This document shows positions 56,985 through 64,000 of a stretch of 64,000 nt of DNA, piece after piece. Location: the NCBI GenBank assembly GCA_020796225.1, contig CM036756.1, positions 55,954,616 to 56,018,615 on the forward strand, in the 5' to 3' direction. Both the position numbers and the translations under genes were made by a program. The stretch's first letter is position 1. Each line of letters begins with the position of its first letter. The DNA comes from Arion vulgaris (Eukaryota > Mollusca > Gastropoda > Stylommatophora > Arionidae). The notes under the pieces were generated by a model, which ran no database searches, was not told the DNA's origin, and saw only the letters and a list, made by a program, of their open reading frames with translations.

Positions 56985-57060
56985 AGGCTAGGCAATTGGT
57001 GCCATAAGAAATAAAGGTAAGGGGTTCGAATCCTGTGTTTGGTAATTTGTTTTTTCGGAA
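56985..57060 (+). repeat. tRNA-like head of a SINE
   Basis: A B box 'ggggttcgaatcctgtg' follows an A-box-like 'tgctaggctaggcaattgg'. A related layout is at 62690-62900 ('gtttgaattcagtgtttggt'). No foldable acceptor stem was found. Confidence 0.4.
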
Positions 57061-57180
57061 TCTCCTAATACTCGTACACTATCTATTTATTGATCATATT
57101 CATTGGCTTACTTTTCTTCCCCTGGGAGTTCTTACCAAAAAAAAACAACCTCCTTATTCGTATCTCTTATTCTCTCTTAA

Positions 57181-57317
57181 CCCTTTAGCTCTTTAGAACC
57201 AATATACTGGCTCTCGGTATTTTGTAAGATGACGCAAAGACAGTATACTAGCATTTTAGTATCTATTGTAATTGAAGTGCGTCCGGAGGTAAAAGACAAA
57301 ATTACGGAATGAAGGGG
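57181..57317. mobile_element. TTAA-flanked MITE (piggyBac-like), copy 2
   Basis: 137 bp between TTAA at 57177-57180 and 57318-57321. Ends are CCCTTTAGCTC and (reversed) CCCCTTCATTCC. It is about the size of 17239-17371, and both contain 'agtata' blocks. Confidence 0.6.
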
Positions 57318-57324
57318 TTAACTG

Positions 57325-58130
57325 TCGAGGCTTAGGCACGGCTTTGTAACAACTTCCTGTTATACTTCTTAGCACGGGCCTGATGATTCTGGAGGGAGAG
57401 AGAAAAACCTCCGTAAATAAGTTACTGTTTATAATAGCAGGTATTGGAGTTGTAAGGCGGATGTGATGCCAGACAAGAAATGAGCCAGGCAGAATATTCT
57501 AGAAGACGAACAACAAAAATGGGTTGGTTACCTGGACTGTGACCACAAGTTCTAGACACTATATATGCATCTCAGAAGTTAAGAATGACATTACAAGCAT
57601 GACCATGTCTGTACAGGTAATTAACCCTGCATTTACAATCAAACTTCGTCCGTTGTTAACATCAACAGACGATAATCACTAGAACCGGATTTCCGTCATT
57701 AAAAAGCTGTTGATTTTAGGCGCCAATGATATTTCCAGGAACTCAGAACGTTGTTGATACAGCTGATAACAATGATTTCTTGGTGTCAGCTGGATATACT
57801 TTCAATATAGATGGATTTTCTTGCAAGAATTTTTCCAATTGGATGGGAATCGTAGGTTAATGTACTTTTCTGTTCAAGAAACTTCAGACTGGTATAGGAC
57901 AGGAATTGCTAGTCACATTGAGCACCGCCCGAATTACCCATCTAATTTCAATTTTCGTACCAGGGTATGTGGGAGTATAAGTCAATGAGTGTGCATATCG
58001 CCTAGATGACACATCAGTGATTGGGGAAGTATAGTCAATATTGGGAAGTGCAGAATATCATCAATGACATACAACAAGCAGGTTATATAGATGATTTTGA
58101 AAACATATATAAATCTGCATCCCTTTTCAG
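57325..58130. other. No feature recognised
   Basis: AT-rich sequence without a nameable repeat or exon. Confidence 0.5.
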
Positions 58131-58138
58131 AATAAAGA

Positions 58139-58218
58139 AGATGTGAGTTGAGCTGTCAGATGTGAGTTGAGCTGTCAGATGTGAGTTGAGCTGTCAGATG
58201 TGAGTTGAGCTGTCAGAT
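58139..58218. repeat. 19-bp tandem repeat, 4 units
   Basis: Four copies of 'gatgtgagttgagctgtca', the last with one change. Confidence 0.93.
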
Positions 58219-58344
58219 ATGAGAACTTTAGAGGTGGCACGAGTCATTTGATAAATCAACACAGAACGATTGTGATTAGTCGTTATACGCTGGTAAAGAT
58301 ATTGGGCAGGATATTGGAGCACCTATGGACCTGTCCGGAGCGCA

Positions 58345-58590
58345 GTGATGATGATCCTCACGAAGCCCTTTGCCTTGTGAGTCGAAGGTCGTGGGTTCGA
58401 GTCCGGACCGCGCCATTCTGTTCACGAGTGCAGTTTTTCCAAGGACCCTAGGATTGTTGCTGGAGCTACGGAGTTCGTGCTTTGTGCAATACTCTCGGCA
58501 GGTGGCGTGCCATTTCTGCAGAGAGGGACCGAGCCGTATGGGGTAAAACCCGGTGTAATGAAGTCAATCCTTCGACTGTGAAATCCTGTA
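58345..58590 (+). repeat. SINE family D, full-length
   Basis: B box 'gggttcgagtccggaccgcg', body 'ggattgttgctggagctacg', 'ggcaggtggcgtgccatttc', 3' part 'aaacccggtgtaatgaagtc'. One of the best preserved copies. Confidence 0.85.
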
Positions 58591-58739
58591 AAGTAATCTC
58601 TTCGGTCCTGATTATTATTGTTAAAAGTTAACAATTACCTCATTACTTCTCTAACCTTGTATCGACCTACCAGTTGGCATATTGTTAGTGTCCAAGGACA
58701 ATATATTTGTTGGATGGCCCATTGTGGGTTTATTACTGC

Positions 58740-59240
58740 GTTCTTTTTTCTGTCAGCAAAGTGTCTTAGTCTGGCTTCAGAAGTTCTCAGATCCGTTTTC
58801 AACATTAGTCTTCAGCTGGATCTGTACCTGGCGATCTCCTCCCAGTCTTCATTGCCAAGCGCTTTCAAGTCACGCTTATATGCGTCTTTAAAATTTTGTA
58901 AAGAAGGAAGGGTCACATGCTCCCACTATTCTTTGGCCAGAAGAAACCTACCCGCGTATAACATCCTTGGGGATTCGACTGTCATTCTTCCGGTTCAGGT
59001 GACCCAGCCATCTTGTGAGGCGGTGGCGGATAAGGGTTAGGTGGAATCTGAACATATTTCTGTACATCATTGTTTGTTATACTGTCACTTCTGGAGATAC
59101 GTCTGAGTATACGCCTTAAGCATCGCATGTGAAATGCATTCATTCTTTTCATACGCAACATGTGTAGGGATCACGATTATCTGGTGTAGAGTAGTGTGCT
59201 CAACAAATAGTCTCTGTACACAGCAGTCTTCTTGTTAATG
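58740..59240 (-). mobile_element. LINE 3' end
   Basis: On the minus strand with shifts: 'MNAFHMRCLRRILRRISRSD', 'SRIPKDVI', then a block ending 'RDLKALGNEDWEEIARYR'-like. This is a common animal LINE C-terminus. The 140-codon plus-strand frame over it is antisense noise. Confidence 0.7.
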
Positions 59241-59464
59241 GTCAGTATGCTACTTTTTCACACTTTCTGTGATAGCCTGACTACGGTTGTTAAGGCATTG
59301 CTGCGATGCAGAGCCAAGATAAATGAACTGATTTATGATGTCCTCCCAATATGTGTGTTATATATATATATATATATATTTAAAGAGAGAGAAAGTAAGC
59401 GAGAGAAGCAGTAACGATGAATAGACAGACACATTCGACAGATACATATATTAGATAAGATAGT

Positions 59465-59587
59465 CAGAAAGAGTTAAAGGGTTTTAAAGCCGAAGGTTTG
59501 CCTTCATTGCACTGGGTTTTAACCCATATGGCTGGAGTCCCTCTCCGCAGAAATGGCACACCACCTGCCGAGAGTATTGCACAAAGA
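59465..59587 (-). repeat. SINE family D, 3' half
   Basis: 'ttcattgcactgggttttaa', 'cctctccgcagaaatgg', 'ccgagagtattgcacaaag'. The head is missing. Confidence 0.7.
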
Positions 59588-59680
59588 AAAAATAGAAGAA
59601 TGAAATGACAGAACATCAAATAAACGTGCGCACACAACAATCCGACAGACATATATATTCGAAGGGGAGATTAAACATGG

Positions 59681-59681
<1 letters not shown>

Positions 59682-59746
<65 letters not shown>
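59682..59746. repeat. (TA)n microsatellite
   Basis: About 32 TA units. Confidence 0.95.
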
Positions 59747-59748
<2 letters not shown>

Positions 59749-59764
59749 AAATGGATGGATGGAG

Positions 59765-60095
59765 ACACACACACACACACCCACACTATAAACACAGTGG
59801 TATAGTACACACGGGGTATTGTACTAATCTACATAGTGGTACACACATCACACACATTAGTATAGTACACACAATGTTATAGTAACATTCACATATGTAC
59901 ACATAGTGGTACACATTCACATAGTGGTTCACATTCACATAGTGGTACACATTCACATAGTTTTACACACACCACACACGTTGGTATAGTACACACAATG
60001 TTATAGTATACATTCACATAGTGGTATACACACACGCGCGCGCATTGGTATAGTACACAACACACACGCGTGCTCGCACTCACATACACATATAT
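59765..60095. repeat. (CA)n and 'cacatagtggtacacatt' minisatellite
   Basis: A CA run leads into irregular 18-bp units 'cacattcacatagtggta' and longer units with 'gtatagtacacacaatgtta'. Confidence 0.88.
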
Positions 60096-60519
60096 AAATA
60101 GATATGTAGATACGTTCGCATTATGCTGACACTGAACACTATTTTCTCAGATTACAATCTTTCAGCCATCTTGGTTGTCTCCTACCAACTGTATACGCCA
60201 ACGTTTATACGGATGTCATTTCCACAACTTCTATGTGGCAGACGCAACTTTCTCAGACAACGATCGTACACCACAGGCGGTTGTTAATGAAAGCCTTGGT
60301 TCTGTCATATCATCATCTCCTGTTTCCCGTTCCTGTTGATGTTGTTATCGTGTACAGTATGTACAGAAAGTAATAGTGTCTGGAAAGTAAGGAAGATAGT
60401 TCGAAACCTTAGGGGAAAGTATTTTTTCCGTTGACCAATATTTCCTTTTCTGAGAACAAGGAGTTTTGTTTTTAAAACCCCAGGGAAGCAGTTTTCTTTT
60501 CTCCAATCCTGTTTTGCCT

Positions 60520-60640
60520 CACAGATCAGGATAAGAGAGATTTCTAGAACGAGCCCTAGTGTGCGCTTCACAAATAGTGTTTTTCGTCGCCTATGATATC
60601 TCTGAAGTCCAGCTTTTGCGTGTCCGGCCATTTGGCTTTC
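60520..60640 (+). repeat. Dispersed repeat I
   Basis: 'aagagagatttctagaac', 'cacaaatagtgtttttcg' and 'gaagtccag' recur at 63905-64000. The element is undefined beyond two partial copies. Confidence 0.5.
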
Positions 60641-60859
60641 TATCCATTGTATTGGAGCAGCATTGCTCTATGAGGTGCGCTGTCTGTTGGTAATCTGCTT
60701 ATTTGGTCCTACCATTTAATTTGTTGTTACTTGAAGACGTTCAGTACAGATGTTGTACCCACATTTTTCCTGATGTCTTTATTTCTCAACCGGTCTTTTC
60801 TTGTTACCCCTATCATTAATTAACATGTCATGAAATTGGAATAGAAGCACACGTGTTAG

Positions 60860-61112
60860 TCGTCGACATAGCACATGGGTTAGGGCATTGTATATCTTCA
60901 GTCAAATATGTTTCCTGAAGGTCGCGGGTTCGAATTAGGACTGCGTCGCTAGTTTCACATGTGCATATTTTCTTGTAATCTCTAGTATTGCTGCTGGAGC
61001 TTCGGAGTTCGTTCTTTGTGTAATACTCTCTCGACAAGGACGTGACGTTTCTGCGGAGAGTAACCGAGTCATATTGTGACAACATGGGGACTATGAAGCA
61101 AATCCGTGGCCG
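60860..61112 (+). repeat. SINE family D
   Basis: B box 'gcgggttcgaattaggac', body 'attgctgctggagcttcgg', 'gtgtaatactctct', 3' part near 'gactatgaagcaaatcc'. Confidence 0.78.
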
Positions 61113-61409
61113 CTGATAACATAAGACCGTTCAGCTCAGTCGGGAATTCCATGTGACGGGTGCTGACTTTTATAAATGTTTGATAGAAAAGTGTAAGCTT
61201 TATTCTATTTACCTGGATGTCACAGTCATTCTCAAGCTATTCTATGCTGTTTTTAACTTTCATTTCACTTCCATCATATCTCTTTAGTGTAGATCCAAGC
61301 CCAAATATACGGCATCAAACGGATCATTCAAGAGGAAAGTGTACGCCAAGGAAAGGAAAGTGTTCAACTATCAGCAAGACATACTCAAACATTTCTTTAG
61401 ACGACATTT

Positions 61410-61555
61410 TTTTTCTCAGATGCTCCTGTCCTACACTAGTAGGGGCTTAACGGGAGCGCAACGTTAAAGTCGTTATGGCAAAGATCAAATATATATATCA
61501 CAATAAGAATGATCAAAATTGACCGTAAAGAACGAACGAAATAAATAAATAAACT
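61410..61555 (+). repeat. SINE family C with (AAAT)n tail
   Basis: 'ctacactagtaggggctt', 'gagcgcaacgtt', 'tatatcacaataagaatgat' and 'cgtaaagaacgaacg', then (AAAT)n. It gives the left part missing from other copies. Confidence 0.72.
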
Positions 61556-61864
61556 TTCCTTCACTAGTTGTTATACGAGTATTTTCAAGATATACGAAGC
61601 TGGATACTTGTTTGATCTGTCTCGCTTACAGGTAATATGTTTTACCTTCTCTTGTACTTTATTTTTCTTGATTAATTAATTTATTGACATGGCCATATCA
61701 TCAGTGCAGTTTAGTTGAATAACTTTGTATGTTCCATCTTCTTACACCAACAGATAGATCTCAAGCTCGAACGCTCCAGTGCAATCTTGTGCATAGTGAC
61801 ATTTATAGAAATGTCATTTATTTGCTATTAGCTATTTTTGCTCGGACAAAGTCTTTCCAACACA

Positions 61865-62112
61865 ATCTTGAAATGAACATGAAAATCCTGGCATATCCTT
61901 TACGTGACGTCACCATCAACCACAGTCAACAAGTCGTTGATTTTCTAGTCACCACTTATACGTTCAATAGTTTGTCATTGCTTTCTAAACTGTAATGTCT
62001 AATTTTATCGTCCAAGGGAACTAATTTGCTTCCAAACTGCCCACTGCGGTATTTGAACCAAGTACGTTTAGGTTGTGATAGAGGTCACTACCGCTTAAGC
62101 TACATACGCCCA
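61865..62112 (-). repeat. SINE family B, full-length
   Basis: Tail 'ctggcatatcctttacgtga', core 'gtcaccacttatacgttcaa', B box 'ggtatttgaaccaagta', A box 'cgcttaagctacatacgcc'. Confidence 0.82.
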
Positions 62113-62119
62113 TTATTAT

Positions 62120-62335
62120 CACTATTACATTGTCAATTGTTTTTTCACGTGTTCAACTTTAATTTGCTACCTATTTTATCGTCAGTTTCTGATAGGGCTA
62201 GAAATTTGATCACACCTACACTGAGTTAGAGATCAATTGGAAATAGTCCTATCGCACAACACAGGATGTGAACCAAATACTTTTAGAAAGTGTGGAAGCA
62301 CCTACCTTAACGCCGAAGAATCCCCTCGAATAGTT
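62120..62335 (-). repeat. SINE family H, full-length
   Basis: 'tatcgtcagtttctgatagg', 'gatcacacctacact', B-box-like 'aggatgtgaaccaaat' and head 'accttaacgccgaagaat'. It sits directly next to SINE B. Confidence 0.68.
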
Positions 62336-62689
62336 GTTGTTTCCTCTCTCTCTGTTCTTCTGCTGAAAGGTCTCGGGATTGCAAGTGCTGCTACTTAACT
62401 AGAAGGTATCAGCGTTTGAAAGAAACACAACACGAACAGAACTTACTAAAGTGGACAAAGTTTAGAGAATTAATTTTCTGTGTGTTGTAGCTGACGCTGT
62501 TTGAATGACACGACTAAGTGAAGCTCTTTTTAGAACTAGCTGGCTGTAGTCTGAAAAAACATGCTCTTCAGGGCTATGCGATAGACTGTCGTTAACTGTT
62601 GTTACTGCCTGTAGTACCCCTTTTTAGGGCGGTGTAGGACAGGTGGAACGTGAACCTGAGTAAGTTAATGGCCGCATGGCTAGTGCAGT

Positions 62690-62830
62690 CGCCGCGAAGC
62701 TGTTCAGGTTAGGATTTTTCATTTATGCCCACAACAGAAAAAAACTCTGGGACCTTATCGTGAATTGAATACCGGTCTCTTGCATGAGAGCCGCGCTCTA
62801 ATCCTTTCGGTCAGAGAGATAAATTCTTAT
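62690..62830 (-). repeat. tRNA-like SINE
   Basis: On the minus strand an A-box-like 'accgaaaggattagagc' is followed by 'ggctctcatgcaagagacc' and a B-box-like 'cggtattcaattcacg'. Family membership is unknown. Confidence 0.45.
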
Positions 62831-62834
62831 CTAG

Positions 62835-63578
62835 GCGATGGACGTCGAAAAATAAGGTTTGTCGTTTGAATTCAGTGTTTGGTAGTTGGGTTTTTTTTCA
62901 GGAGGCCCTAAATACTTGTTTACTGTCTATTTTGTACCATACTCATTGGCCCCGGTGCTTCACCTGGGATTCTTAAAACTCATTATTCATACAAAACAGA
63001 TCCAAGAACGAAGAAAACTGGAACGGAGTTTCCAGTAATAGCATTCTGGACTAGGTCGTTGGCTGGAAATACTGGTCGTGTGGCATTGCTATCATAATCA
63101 AGGACAAAGCTTTACTGAGGTATGTTAACAGAAAATTCAAATTTTAGCATCAGGTGGTCTTTGTTGATGAGCTAGACCTCAGGTTGTACACATTCAACTT
63201 AATCAAAGTATTCTTGTACTACCTTTGTTCTAAATCCTTCATACGATGCACTTTTCGCCCACATTCAGCAGTAAAACAGACAAGTGATACATGTTTGTCT
63301 AATACATTGACGTGTGGAGCAGACAAACTGGTGGAGTACCATATGTGGATGTTTAAGGGGTGTGTGAAAGTTGACTTTATAATGTCCTGTTTACGATGAA
63401 AGTCTGTAGGTTGTACAAAACAGTCTTTAAACATGTTTCTCTTTGTTGTTGATTTGTTTGTGTGTGTATAGACTTGTATGACTGTAAGATCTTTTGATTG
63501 TAAGATAAGTTTACATCTATTTTATTTTGATATTTTTACTCTTTTTAAGTTATGTGTTTCACTATGTTGAAAACTATT
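62835..63578. other. No gene recognised
   Basis: A plus-strand frame (63154-63399) has a potential acceptor before it ('ttttagcatcag') but no family I recognise. I see no repeats. Confidence 0.4.
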
Positions 63579-63581
63579 GCA

Positions 63582-63836
63582 CTTCTTCTTCCAACGCTCC
63601 ATATCGACCACTTGTTAGACCACTCTTTGGCATGTGTATGTGATCCGAACCTAAGAGCGATTGTACACTGTACAAGTTATGTGCCTACAAGTAGGCCAGC
63701 ACATCCTATGTCTGCGCCGCTTTTTATTTACTAGGGTAGCTTCCTAGCCCTACCTTAGCTGCCTTTTACGACATGCCTTGTAGGTTGCAGTGTTACTATT
63801 CTCTGCTCCCCTTGTGAGCCCTGGCAACACACCGGC
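63582..63836 (-). repeat. SINE family A, full-length
   Basis: 'cttcttcttccaacgctc' at the left, 'gtgcctacaagtaggcca' in the middle and 'ctggcaacacaccggc' at the right. Confidence 0.85.
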
Positions 63837-63904
63837 AAAACTATTATACATGTGAAGTTATATTTCATCTTATTCTTTCTTCTTTTCTCTAGTTATGTTT
63901 TACT

Positions 63905-64000
63905 TCACATCGTCAGCATAATAAGAGATTTCTAGAACCGGCTTTTCTATACGATTCATAAAGAGTGTTGTTTTCGCAGCCTCTGTTATCTGAGGTCCAC
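63905..64000 (+). repeat. Dispersed repeat I, runs off the window
   Basis: It matches 60520-60620 ('aagagatttctagaac', 'cataaagagtgttgttttcg', 'gaggtccac'). Confidence 0.5.

Noticed and set aside
58618..59040. 140-codon plus-strand frame
   Set aside because: It lies antisense to a recognisable minus-strand LINE C-terminus, and the sequence shows no domain of its own.
63154..63399. 81-codon frame after an acceptor-like 'ttttagcatcag'
   Set aside because: There is no recognisable family and no matching donor or neighbouring exon. It is noted only as an unexplained frame.

Overview
This window is animal nuclear DNA: AT-rich, with introns, tRNA-derived SINEs, LINE fragments and eukaryotic DNA transposons, and no operons or prokaryotic signals. 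I could not identify the species. The mix of abundant SINEs, RT/RNase H LINE debris and minisatellites would suit a repeat-rich invertebrate such as a mollusc, but that is a guess.

Host gene. The only host coding sequence I can defend is two consecutive + strand exons (7402-7519 and 9158-9253) of a cytosolic purine 5'-nucleotidase (NT5C2-like, HAD superfamily). They join in phase, with GT/AG signals, across a 1,638-bp intron. That intron holds a SINE and a 75-bp satellite. I could not find the other exons, so much of the left part of the window is probably intron. A short ATG-containing sequence at 26799-26882 has the look of a first exon but is unproven.

Layout. 1-7.4 kb: SINEs, LINE scraps, a GC-rich block between ~245-bp inverted repeats, and one SINE inserted into another copy of itself. 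7.4-9.3 kb: nucleotidase exons. 9.5-18 kb: SINEs, LINE 3' ends, a hAT remnant and a TTAA-flanked MITE. 18.4-26.6 kb: a giant ~12-bp satellite ((GTATATGTGGAA)n and variants), broken by a 5'-truncated LINE, two copies of a LINE tail and a 350-bp SINE module duplicated 6,998 bp apart. 27.3-28.8 kb: 26 copies of a 58-bp satellite. 30.9-34.1 kb: a decayed pogo/Tigger transposon nested in a LINE. 35-41 kb: SINEs, LINE 3' ends, a 77-bp satellite, and a Penelope-like insertion with a hammerhead-like core inside another LINE. 41-56 kb: satellites of 45, 32, 46 and 44 bp separated by SINEs and LINE pieces. 56-64 kb: more LINE and SINE copies, a second TTAA MITE and small tandem repeats.

How it works together. 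Autonomous LINEs, now only 3' fragments here, plausibly mobilised the SINE families. Several satellites start at the edge of a SINE or LINE copy, which suggests that retroelement ends seed tandem arrays. Almost every long open frame is a satellite artefact or transposon debris, not a host protein. SINE family letters (A, B, B2, C, D, F, G, H, I) are my own labels, defined where first used.
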